From: Planctomycetota bacterium
GTDB lineage: Bacteria > Planctomycetota > Planctomycetia > Pirellulales > Pirellulaceae
Assembly: GCA_016872725.1 (NCBI GenBank)
Contig: VGZC01000014.1
Location: 38,887-102,886, forward strand
DNA length: 64,000 nt
Direction of reading: 5' to 3'
Positions 56,812 to 64,000 of the stretch are shown one piece after another (position 1 is the first letter of the stretch; every line of letters starts with the position of its first letter). Below the pieces are notes generated by a model. The model was not told the DNA's origin and ran no database searches. It worked only from the letters and a program-made list of their open reading frames with translations. Made by a program: the position numbers and the translations under genes.

Positions 56812-57546
56812 ATGTCGAGTGAAGGCGAGTCGGTCCAAGAAGTCCCCGCGTGGATCGCCGTTTCCGGCACGGTCTGCATTCTCGGCCATTTCATCGCCGT
56901 GATCGCCGTCGCGCTCGCGGCGCCGAGCGGGCCGTGGCCGTCACCCGCGGGAGGAGGCATGTCGACGCCTCCACAGTTCGCCTATTCGCTCGCGGGCGCC
57001 TACCCGGTCCGTTACCTCCACGCGGTCGGCATGTTGAACAGCTATCACTTCCTGTTGAATCGGCCGGCGTTGCCGGGCGCGGCGTTTGAAGTGCGCCTCA
57101 AGGACGCGTCGGGGAACGTCACCCAGGTCGTGACCGTTCCGAGTGCCGAATCGGGATACCTCGTCGGACACCGCGAAGGCATCCTTGCGCGAGCGCTCGC
57201 GGACGACCAACCCGTCGAGCCGCCGCAAGGGGAAGTCATCGCCGCGCCGGGCCAGGCCGTTCCGAGCACGCGGATCTGGGAGATGGAGGGCGGCGAGCTG
57301 GTTCTGCGCGACGTCGCGCAGCACCTGATCCCGCGCGACCGGCCCGTGTTCCGGCCTTCCGAACGATCGTTGCTGCTCGCCCGTTCCTTCGCGCGCTACG
57401 CGCTCCGCCGTCACGGCGGGGCGTCGGCGGAAGTCGTGCGGCACACGCGCGAGGCGATACCGCCCGCCGTGTTGTTCCTGAGCAGTCCTCCGCCGCCGAA
57501 CGCGGAAGGGGTACTCAAATCGAATTTCGGGGAGTTCGCGCCGTGA
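56812..57546 (+). CDS. Membrane-anchored protein of the HTTM operon, unknown function
   Basis: 244 residues from the ATG at 56812, after a GGGGGGAG tract. One N-terminal membrane helix (WIAVSGTVCILGHFIAVIAVAL) then an outside domain with LNSYHFLLNRP, FEVRLKDASGNV and a Pro-rich end. The mature part contains a WEMEGGELVLRDVAQHLIPRD block and a PPPPNAEGVLKSNFGEFAP tail. Stop overlaps the HTTM start (GTGA), so it is translationally coupled. No known domain; a partner of the HTTM protein is likely. Confidence 0.68.
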   Translation: MSSEGESVQEVPAWIAVSGTVCILGHFIAVIAVALAAPSGPWPSPAGGGMSTPPQFAYSLAGAYPVRYLHAVGMLNSYHFLLNRPALPGAAFEVRLKDASGNVTQVVTVPSAESGYLVGHREGILARALADDQPVEPPQGEVIAAPGQAVPSTRIWEMEGGELVLRDVAQHLIPRDRPVFRPSERSLLLARSFARYALRRHGGASAEVVRHTREAIPPAVLFLSSPPPPNAEGVLKSNFGEFAP

Positions 57547-58601
57547 ATGGGCGGAACACGAGAGGACCGGGAACGACGGCGCGCGTGCGCGCGGCCGACC
57601 ATCCGGCTTGGCTCGGCGCGTGGCGCGCATGGGTCGATTGCTGGTTCCGTCCGATCGACCCGGTGGGCCTGCACGTCCTCAGGGTCCTCGCCGGCATCCT
57701 CTTCCTCGCATGGCTCCTTCCGTTCGCCGCGCGCGCCGACGGCCTGTTCGGGCTTGACGGTTGGTTCGACCGGACGGCGTATCGCGAGTCGGCTCGATTG
57801 GCCGACGACGCCCGATCGCCGCCGGGCTGGTCGATCGTCTACGGATGCGGCGCGAATCGAGCGGCCTTTTACGCCGTGTACGCCGCCTCGCTCGCCGTCG
57901 TCGGGCTCTTCACGCTCGGAGTCGCGACGCGGATCACGTCGATCCTGACTTGGATCGCCGCCGTCTCGTTCACGGCCAATCCCGCGATCGCGCACGACGC
58001 CGACGCGCTCGTGGTCGCCGTCGCGTTCCACCTGATGATCGGCTACGCCTTCCTCGGACTCGCTTCGCCTCGATCCGGCCGCATCGCGTGGTTTGGTGAC
58101 ATGAATCAGTCACTATGGCGCGTGATGAGGCGGAAGGGGGCCGGGGATTCCGGCGAGCCGAGCGCGGCGGCGAACGTCGCCCTGCGGATGCTGCAGGCGC
58201 ACACGGTCATCGTACTCGTCACGAGCGGATTGCACAAACTGCAGTTCGGCGACTGGTGGGCGGGCGTGGCCCTTTGGTATCCGCTCCATCCCCCGCTCGA
58301 CACGTCGTTCGAGGAGGCTCGTTCGCACGCGTCGCACGGCATCGCCTACCTCACCTTGCTCAGCATCGGAGCGTATGCGACGCTGGCGTGGCAGATCGCG
58401 CTCCCCGCGTTCGCGTGGAAGGCGGCGTGGCGGCCCCTCCTGCTCGGAGGCGCGGCGATCGGATGGGCGGCGAACACCTGGATCTACGGCTCGCCGCTCT
58501 TCGGTCCGGCGATCGCCGTCGGATGCCTCGCGTTCGTGACGCCCGACGCGTGGCGATGCGCGGCGGCGTTCGGAGGTCGGCTCGCTCCGAGGTCGAAATG
58601 A
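57543..58601 (+). CDS. HTTM-family membrane protein
   Basis: 352 residues from a GTG overlapping the previous stop. Multiple helices (starting at about 45: VGLHVLRVLAGILFLAWLLPF) with the HTTM-type pattern related to vitamin-K-dependent gamma-carboxylase: HDADALVVAVAFHLMIGYAFLG, RMLQAHTVIVLVTSGLHKLQFGDWWAG, and WYPLHPPLDTS. The HK residues in SGLHKLQ correspond to the carboxylase-like core. Function in bacteria is uncertain. The stop overlaps the next start by four bases (ATGA). Confidence 0.8.
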   Translation: MNGRNTRGPGTTARVRAADHPAWLGAWRAWVDCWFRPIDPVGLHVLRVLAGILFLAWLLPFAARADGLFGLDGWFDRTAYRESARLADDARSPPGWSIVYGCGANRAAFYAVYAASLAVVGLFTLGVATRITSILTWIAAVSFTANPAIAHDADALVVAVAFHLMIGYAFLGLASPRSGRIAWFGDMNQSLWRVMRRKGAGDSGEPSAAANVALRMLQAHTVIVLVTSGLHKLQFGDWWAGVALWYPLHPPLDTSFEEARSHASHGIAYLTLLSIGAYATLAWQIALPAFAWKAAWRPLLLGGAAIGWAANTWIYGSPLFGPAIAVGCLAFVTPDAWRCAAAFGGRLAPRSK

Positions 58602-59746
58602 TGGTCCGTTCCGGTTATCGCGGCCGCTCGTTGCCTCGGTTCGCCGTGCTAGCCGCGTTCGGCGCGCTCGTTCCCGCTTGCGCGCCGGGCGGCGGCGCCG
58701 CCGATGCCTTGATCGAGGACGGCGCGTCCACCGAACAGGTCTTTGCGACCGGCGACGCGGGCGTTGAATCGCTGCCCGCGCCGAGGCCAACGCTTCCGAG
58801 CGGACTGCGCGAACGGATCGACGCCGCCATGATGCTCGTCGATCAGCGCGACATCCAATTGAGCAACGGGTTTTGGACCGTGTTCCACGGAATCCTCGGG
58901 CAAGGACTCGACCTCCCGCTCACCGACGCGCAAACAGGCCGGCGCGTGAATGCCGTCGAACACATCTCGAAGGGAGGTGAGATCCGCGGCATGCGGTTCA
59001 TCCCCACCGAATTCGGGCTCGATGTCCAAATGGGTCCGACGTTCGTCGGACAAGGACACATGGACCAGTTCGTCGCGGAGATGATCCAGGTCGGAATGCC
59101 CAAAGACCACGCGTTCCTTGTCCACGGCAAACCGTACACGCTCATGGATTTCGTCCGCGAGTCGCAATCCCGCGTCCGCGTGAACGCCGATCAGGAGTTG
59201 AGTTGGGCGATCATCGTGATCGGCGAATGCGTGGGGACCGACGCGCGGTGGAAGAACCGCTGGGATGAGCCGCTCGCCTTCGAGGATCTCGTGCGCTACG
59301 AACTCGATCAGGATATCGAGAACGCGGCGTGCGGGGGAACCCACCGGCTGTTCGGACTCGCCTGGGTCCGCAATCTCCATCTTCGTCGGGGCGGCGCGGA
59401 TGCCGGCGTGTGGCGTGAAATCGCCGGAACGACGGCTCGCTACGCCGATCGGGCTCGGGAGTTCCAAAACTCCGACGGTTCGTTTTCGACCAACTCGTTC
59501 CGAGCGCCCGGTCATGACGCCGACCTCAAGGCGCGAGTCAGCACGACCGGCCATATCCTCGAATGGCTCGCCCTCGCGCTCGACGACGAGCCTCTGAACG
59601 CGCCGTGGGTTCGCGACGCCGCGGACGCGCTGTCGCGGATGATCCTGGATTCGGCCGAGGAACCGATCGAGGGCGGCGCGCTCTACCACGCCGTGCACGG
59701 ACTACGGCTGTTCCGCGCGCGGCTCACCGACGCGCCCGGGACCTGA
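58598..59746 (+). CDS. Alpha-toroid lipoprotein of the HTTM operon
   Basis: 382 residues from the first ATG of ATGATG at 58598, overlapping the HTTM stop. Lipobox VPAC (residue 28 or so) after FAVLAAFGALVPAC. The mature part is mostly helical with a possible alpha/alpha toroid: NGFWTVFHGILGQGLDLPL, GECVGTDARWKNRW, ACGGTHRLFGLAW and SDGSFSTNSFRAPG, which recalls terpene-cyclase-like or prenyltransferase-like barrels. No catalytic motif is clear. It is the third gene of a tight operon; it may be exported to act with the 244-residue membrane protein. Confidence 0.68.
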   Translation: MMVRSGYRGRSLPRFAVLAAFGALVPACAPGGGAADALIEDGASTEQVFATGDAGVESLPAPRPTLPSGLRERIDAAMMLVDQRDIQLSNGFWTVFHGILGQGLDLPLTDAQTGRRVNAVEHISKGGEIRGMRFIPTEFGLDVQMGPTFVGQGHMDQFVAEMIQVGMPKDHAFLVHGKPYTLMDFVRESQSRVRVNADQELSWAIIVIGECVGTDARWKNRWDEPLAFEDLVRYELDQDIENAACGGTHRLFGLAWVRNLHLRRGGADAGVWREIAGTTARYADRAREFQNSDGSFSTNSFRAPGHDADLKARVSTTGHILEWLALALDDEPLNAPWVRDAADALSRMILDSAEEPIEGGALYHAVHGLRLFRARLTDAPGT

Positions 59747-59767
59747 ATCGACTCGCACGCGCCCGCC

Positions 59768-61135
59768 TCACGCTTCCGCATACTCCCGGTCCCGCACGAT
59801 GCCGGGCATCGGGACCGGATAGGTTCCGTCGGGGCGGGCGACGAGCGGCGCGGCGGAAGTCAACGTCAATGCGTCGGCATGCGGCGCGAACTCGTGCGGG
59901 CAATCGAGCATCTCCTGATAGGTGACTCGTTGGCCCGTGTGAGCGGCCATGCGGCCCATCGACGTGACGAGACTCGCCTCAGCGCCGCGACGCACCTCGT
60001 TGTAGGGGAGATCGCGCCGGATCGCGTCGATCAGGTGATCCCATTCGAGTTGATACGGGATCGGTTCGTTTTCCGATCGCCACGCGATATCGGACGGGGC
60101 GATCCGCGTCCCCTTGTACGTCGCGCACAAGGTGGGGATCCGCGGCCCGTTGGAGATCACGGCCGAACCGTTCGACCCGTGCGCGTAGCTTGCGAATTCC
60201 TGGTGGCAACCCGGCATCGTGCGGCCGTCGAGATAGAGCTTCGTTCCGTCGGGGAACGTGTATTCGACCGAGTACGTGTCGAAGTTCTGGTCGACCATCT
60301 CGCCGCGATAGTGCCGCGCTCCCGTTCCGATCGCATCGACGGGCCACGCGTTCTTCATCCAACAGCATTCGTCGATGTTGTGGATCAGGAAATCGCTGTA
60401 CGCGCCCCCGCTCGCCCAAAGGAACGCGTGGAAGTTGCGGATCTGGTAGAGCAGCTCCCGTTGGTCGGCCGGCTTCCTTCCCACGGCCGCTGAACCGGTT
60501 GGTCCCGCCATGCGATAGGTCCGCATGGCGACGATCTCGCCGATCTCGCCCTGCTCGATCCGCCGGCGCAATTCACCCCGCGCCTGGCAATGTCTCCACA
60601 TCAGGCCGACGCCGACCTTCAGATTCTTGGCGACCGACGCTTCGGCGAGTTGGAGCATCCGGCGCGTCGTCGGACCGTCGACGGTAACCGGCTTTTCCAT
60701 AAAGACGTGCAGGCCCTTTTCGATGGCATAGGTGAAGTGAACCCAGCGGAAGGCCGGAGGCGTGGCGAGGATGACGATATCGCCGGGCGAAAGGCAATCC
60801 ATGGCGTGTCGATAGCCGTCGAATCCGATGAACCGCCGCTCGGGCGGCACATCGACGAGATTCGGAAACGCCTTGACTGTGTTTTCAAGGCTCGGGTTCA
60901 GGCGATCCTCGAACACGTCGGCCATGGCGGCGAGGCGGATCGGCCCGTTCTGGACGGAGAGCGCGTTGGCGATGGCTCCCGTTCCGCGGCCGCCGCAGCC
61001 GACAAGGGCCACCTGGATCGTGTTGTTCTCGCCGGCATGCGCGAACTGTCGCGTCGCAACGGCGCTTGTCGCCGCAAGAACGGCACTCGAAATACCGCGT
61101 CCGGTGGTGTCGTTCCGATCCGGCGTGCGACTCAT
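59768..61135 (-). CDS. Gfo/Idh/MocA oxidoreductase without a twin-arginine motif (5)
   Basis: 455 residues from the ATG at 61135, with GGAGG nine bases upstream. The Rossmann fold begins IQVALVGCGGRGTGAIA and the EKP motif is intact (HVFMEKPVT). The substrate domain has RELLYQIRNFHAFLWASGG and LIHNIDECCWMKNA. Unlike its relatives, the leader reads MSRTPDRNDTTGRGISSAV and has no RRxFLK motif, though the following hydrophobic Ala-rich stretch and AHAG cleavage-like site remain. The protein may be non-exported, exported by Sec, or carry a damaged Tat signal. Convergent with the HTTM operon. Confidence 0.83.
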   Translation of the reverse strand: MSRTPDRNDTTGRGISSAVLAATSAVATRQFAHAGENNTIQVALVGCGGRGTGAIANALSVQNGPIRLAAMADVFEDRLNPSLENTVKAFPNLVDVPPERRFIGFDGYRHAMDCLSPGDIVILATPPAFRWVHFTYAIEKGLHVFMEKPVTVDGPTTRRMLQLAEASVAKNLKVGVGLMWRHCQARGELRRRIEQGEIGEIVAMRTYRMAGPTGSAAVGRKPADQRELLYQIRNFHAFLWASGGAYSDFLIHNIDECCWMKNAWPVDAIGTGARHYRGEMVDQNFDTYSVEYTFPDGTKLYLDGRTMPGCHQEFASYAHGSNGSAVISNGPRIPTLCATYKGTRIAPSDIAWRSENEPIPYQLEWDHLIDAIRRDLPYNEVRRGAEASLVTSMGRMAAHTGQRVTYQEMLDCPHEFAPHADALTLTSAAPLVARPDGTYPVPMPGIVRDREYAEA

Positions 61136-61400
61136 GGCGTGAATCCTCCGGGTACCGCGGGAAACGGTGGGGAATTGCGTCGCGCCGATTATAGCCCATC
61201 CGGGCGACGCGCCCACCCTGCCCGCCTTCCATCCGACACGCATGCGTGTGTGGCTCGGAAGGCTCGAGCGCGCGGTTTCCAATTCCTCGCGAGGCGACAA
61301 AGCACTTGAATCCGCGCGCCGCGGCGGTAGACTCGAAATCAAACGCGGAGTCGGCGGGCGAGGCGACGCGGTTCGCACCTTTTTCGCGCGGGTGGTGGCG

Positions 61401-63482
61401 ATGACGACGTGGATCGAAGCGAGGCTCGTTCGCATTCCGCTGGTGGCCGTGTTCGCGTGGGGATCGCTCGACGCCGTTCGACTCGAACGGCTTGGCGCCC
61501 AGTCGCTCGACGATTATTCGGCGTCCGCCATCCAAAGCGCGATGGAGGAATTGGCCGCCGCGGAGAAGCGGTTGGCCGAAGGCGCGATCGACAAGGCGGA
61601 AGGCGAAGCGAAGGTCGAATCGGCTCGGCAACGGCTCCGGGCCGAACAAGCCTGGGCGGCGCGGCGCAAGGTCGCCGCCGCCGAATCGCACGTGGCATCC
61701 ACGCAACAAGCGATCACCGCACTGGCCAATCGGATCAAGGCGGGTCAGGCGAAAGTCGCGGAAACGGCCGCGGCCGCCGAAAAGGCGGAAACCGAACGGA
61801 AAGCGGCCGACGAGCAACTCAAGGCCGTTCCTCCCGATCAGGAACCGAAAATCACCGAGGCCCAAAAGGTCCTCGCGCAGCGCGAGGAAGCGGCGACCAA
61901 AGCGGCGACCGCCGCCGAATCGGCGAAAAAGGCGGTCGACGAAGCGCAGCGCGAAAAAGATACGGCCGACAAGGAACTCGCCGATCGCAAAGCCGCGCTG
62001 ACCGAAGCGCGCGACGCGTACGCCGTGGCGCATGCGACGGCCATGGGCGGCCTCGTTCCCATCTCGAGCCGCGATTGGGACTATGCGAAAGCCCGCCATC
62101 TCCTCTTCCGCGCGGGTTTTGGCGGAACGCCCGAGGAGATCCAAAAACTGGTCGACATGGGGCCGCACGAGGCGGTCCGATTCCTCGTTGACTACCGCAA
62201 TCGACCGATGGCCAATATCGAAGTGGAATCGGATGTCTACTCGTGGGAACTGCCGCTCGACTACGAACAACGGCTGCACGTCGAAGCGAGGAACGAGATC
62301 GCCGAAGTCGACGGAAAGCGCAACGTCGATAAGCACGCGGTGCTGGTCCGATGGTGGGTCCGGCGCTTGCTCGAATCGCCGCGCCCCATGGAGGAACGGC
62401 TCGTCCTTTTCTGGCACGACCATTTCGCGACGAGTTTCCGGACACTGAACGATACGTACCTCATGTATCAGCAAAACGAGTTCTTCCGGAAGTACGCCGA
62501 CAATTTCGAGGCCTTGCTGCACGGCATCGTCCAGGATCCGGCAATGATCCGGTACCTGAACAACGACGAAAACGAGGCGGGGCACGTCAACGAGAACTTC
62601 GGGCGCGAGTTGCTCGAACTGTTTTCGCTCGGCGAGGAACACAGCGCGGCGCACACCGAGAGCGGCTATACGGAGAAGGATGTGCGCGACGCGAACACGC
62701 GGGCGCTCACGGGGGCTTCCTACGAGCACTATTCGGCCCAGTTCCGCTTCTATCACGGCCGGCACGACGACGAGGCGAAGACGCTGCTCGGTTCCACCGG
62801 CGCGATCGGCGCTCATGAAGCCGTTGACATCATGTTGCGGCATCCCGGCACGTCGCGATATCTCGCCAAGAAACTCTGGCAGTATTTCGCATACTGGGAA
62901 CCCGAGCCGGAGGTCGTCGATCGCGTGGCCCACATGCTGCGCGCCAACGGGTATCGGATTCGGCCGGTCCTCGAAAACGTCTTTCTTTCCCAGGCGTTCT
63001 ACAGCGATCATGCGATCGCGAACCACATCAAGAGCCCGGTGGAGTTGCTCGTCGGGACGGCACGCGCCGCTGGGCTCGCGAAAGTCGACTATCAAAACGT
63101 GCGGTTCCTGCTCGCGAGCATGGGGCAAAGCCTGTTTGATCCGCCGAGCGTTGCCGGATGGGAAGAGGGACGCGATTGGATCAACACGAACCTGCTGATG
63201 GCCCGCTACACGGCGACCGTCGATCTGGTCAAGAAGGGTGGCGGCGATTATGTCGCCTTGCTCAAGGACCGCTCGTTCGCAGACACGGAGGCCGTCGTCG
63301 ACCACATGATCGAGCGATTCCTGGCTCGCCCCCTTCCGCCGGGTAAACGCCGGACGCTGATCGAATTCGTCGGCCCGCTGCCTCCGTCGGCCGAATGGGC
63401 GGCGCAGGCCAAGGCGATCAACGCCAAGCTCCAGGCGCTCGTGATCCTGCTCGTGAGCAGCCCCGAATATCAGGTGAGCTGA
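61401..63482 (+). CDS. DUF1800 protein with N-terminal coiled coil
   Basis: 693 residues from the ATG at 61401. The N-terminal helix (RIPLVAVFAWGS) may be a signal or anchor. Residues about 40-215 are an Ala/Glu/Lys-rich coiled coil (KVAAAESHVASTQQAITAL). From about 225 the DUF1800 domain: RDWDYAKARHLLFRAGFGGTPEE, RPMEERLVLFWHDHF, NFGRELLELFSLG and HPGTSRYLAKKLWQYF. DUF1800/DUF1501 pairs are common in planctomycetes and are exported; their function is unclear. Followed by a DUF1501 gene 73 bp later. Confidence 0.85.
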   Translation: MTTWIEARLVRIPLVAVFAWGSLDAVRLERLGAQSLDDYSASAIQSAMEELAAAEKRLAEGAIDKAEGEAKVESARQRLRAEQAWAARRKVAAAESHVASTQQAITALANRIKAGQAKVAETAAAAEKAETERKAADEQLKAVPPDQEPKITEAQKVLAQREEAATKAATAAESAKKAVDEAQREKDTADKELADRKAALTEARDAYAVAHATAMGGLVPISSRDWDYAKARHLLFRAGFGGTPEEIQKLVDMGPHEAVRFLVDYRNRPMANIEVESDVYSWELPLDYEQRLHVEARNEIAEVDGKRNVDKHAVLVRWWVRRLLESPRPMEERLVLFWHDHFATSFRTLNDTYLMYQQNEFFRKYADNFEALLHGIVQDPAMIRYLNNDENEAGHVNENFGRELLELFSLGEEHSAAHTESGYTEKDVRDANTRALTGASYEHYSAQFRFYHGRHDDEAKTLLGSTGAIGAHEAVDIMLRHPGTSRYLAKKLWQYFAYWEPEPEVVDRVAHMLRANGYRIRPVLENVFLSQAFYSDHAIANHIKSPVELLVGTARAAGLAKVDYQNVRFLLASMGQSLFDPPSVAGWEEGRDWINTNLLMARYTATVDLVKKGGGDYVALLKDRSFADTEAVVDHMIERFLARPLPPGKRRTLIEFVGPLPPSAEWAAQAKAINAKLQALVILLVSSPEYQVS

Positions 63483-63555
63483 ACGGGACCGGATTGAGCG
63501 GACCTCTTGGTTTGGGCCGTGGGAAACCTTGATCGATCGACTGGGAGAAGCGTGC

Positions 63556-64000
63556 ATGGCAAAGCCCATGGTTGCGACCCGCCGGGAATGGATGCGAAAC
63601 GGCTTTGGTTTGATCGGCGTCGGGACCGCGCTTCCGGATTTCCTGATCCGCACGGCGCTCGCGGGCCCGGATGCCGAACAGGGCCAACGCGTGCTCGTCG
63701 TACTGCAGCTCGACGGCGGAAACGACACGCTCAATACGCTCATTCCCTACGGACACGCGGAGTACCACGAATACCGCGGGCCCGCGACGCACATCCCCGA
63801 GAAGGAAGTGATCCGGATCGATGCCGAACTTGGTTTCCACCCCTATCTCACCGGTTGGAAGGAACTCCTCGACCAGGGCTGGTTCGCCGGCGTGCACGGA
63901 GTCGGTTATCCGAATCCGAATTTCAGCCATTTTGAATCGACGAACATCTGGATGATGGGCGATACGCGGGGGAGGAAAGTGCCCCACGGCTGGATCGGGC
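63556..64000 (+). CDS. DUF1501 protein, 5' part only
   Basis: 148 residues of an open frame continuing past the window. ATG at 63556 after GGGAGAAG. Tat-type signal TRREWMRNGFGLIGVG, then VVLQLDGGNDTLNTLIPY and a sulfatase-like fold start typical of DUF1501 (LGFHPYLTGWKELLDQGWFAGVHGVGYPNPNFSHF). Alkaline-phosphatase superfamily relative; the metal-binding residues are not all in view. Partner of the DUF1800 gene just upstream. Confidence 0.88.
   Translation, partial: MAKPMVATRREWMRNGFGLIGVGTALPDFLIRTALAGPDAEQGQRVLVVLQLDGGNDTLNTLIPYGHAEYHEYRGPATHIPEKEVIRIDAELGFHPYLTGWKELLDQGWFAGVHGVGYPNPNFSHFESTNIWMMGDTRGRKVPHGWIG

Noticed and set aside
60885..63743. 952-codon minus-strand frame
   Set aside because: Shadow of the DUF1800 gene, which has clear motifs and a companion DUF1501 gene.

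Overview
The window is GC-rich bacterial DNA that reads as a member of the Planctomycetota. The evidence is the company of families: Tat-exported Gfo/Idh/MocA oxidoreductases (five copies), a DUF1800/DUF1501 pair, a large secreted beta-propeller protein with a C-terminal c-type haem, an HzsA-related haem protein, an ECF sigma factor coupled to a transmembrane Ser/Thr kinase, and several short proteins that I associate with this phylum. No rRNA, tRNA, CRISPR array, insertion sequence or prophage is visible.

Layout. 1-5158 (minus strand): imuA-imuB-dnaE2 mutagenesis cassette; dnaE2 runs off the left edge. 5159-5881: a truncated four-helix-bundle (23S-IVP-like) reading frame lying between two inverted hexanucleotide repeat tracts. 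5882-11626 (plus): hldE, a deoxyhypusine-synthase-like gene, and a secreted propeller/HEAT/haem protein. 12010-13437 (minus): a decayed cell-surface protein gene with two compensating frameshifts. 13675-15201 (plus): a secreted trypsin-like protease. 15247-27603 (minus): a long housekeeping block, in transcription order folE, two membrane proteins, a FAD/Fe-S oxidase, moaD, moaE, moaA, a cysteine-desulfurase-like gene, a YkgJ-type protein, an HU/IHF-type protein, a small lipoprotein, pyrD, trpS, acpS. 27836-30772: HzsA-related secreted haem protein. 30814-31131: 76-bp tandem palindromic array between convergent genes. 31157-34473 (minus): kinase, ECF sigma factor, secreted phospholipase-A2-like protein. 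34783-41059 (plus): a sugar-acid type catabolic cluster (oligogalacturonate-lyase-like propeller, three Tat oxidoreductases, a sugar isomerase). 41467-48896 (plus): a clade II type nitrous oxide reductase operon. 49023-64000: a fourth oxidoreductase, a secreted esterase and glycosidase-like pair, an FG-GAP protein, a D-amino-acid-dehydrogenase-like enzyme, a three-gene membrane operon with an HTTM protein, a fifth oxidoreductase, and DUF1800 followed by a truncated DUF1501 gene.

How it fits together. The lifestyle suggested is a heterotroph that exports many carbohydrate-processing enzymes to its periplasm and can reduce N2O. The nos operon is unusual: an N-terminal membrane domain, NosD and the NosF ATPase are one 1029-residue polypeptide, and the operon ends with a lipoprotein that carries a blue-copper-like ligand set. 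The molybdopterin genes moaA/D/E, the GTP cyclohydrolase and the cysteine-desulfurase-like gene lie in one strand block and form a cofactor-biosynthesis neighbourhood.

The most novel-looking items are the repeat-bracketed four-helix-bundle element, the fused nos protein, the two families of structured intergenic repeats, and the deoxyhypusine-synthase-like gene beside hldE. All calls come from reading the sequence; no database search was run.
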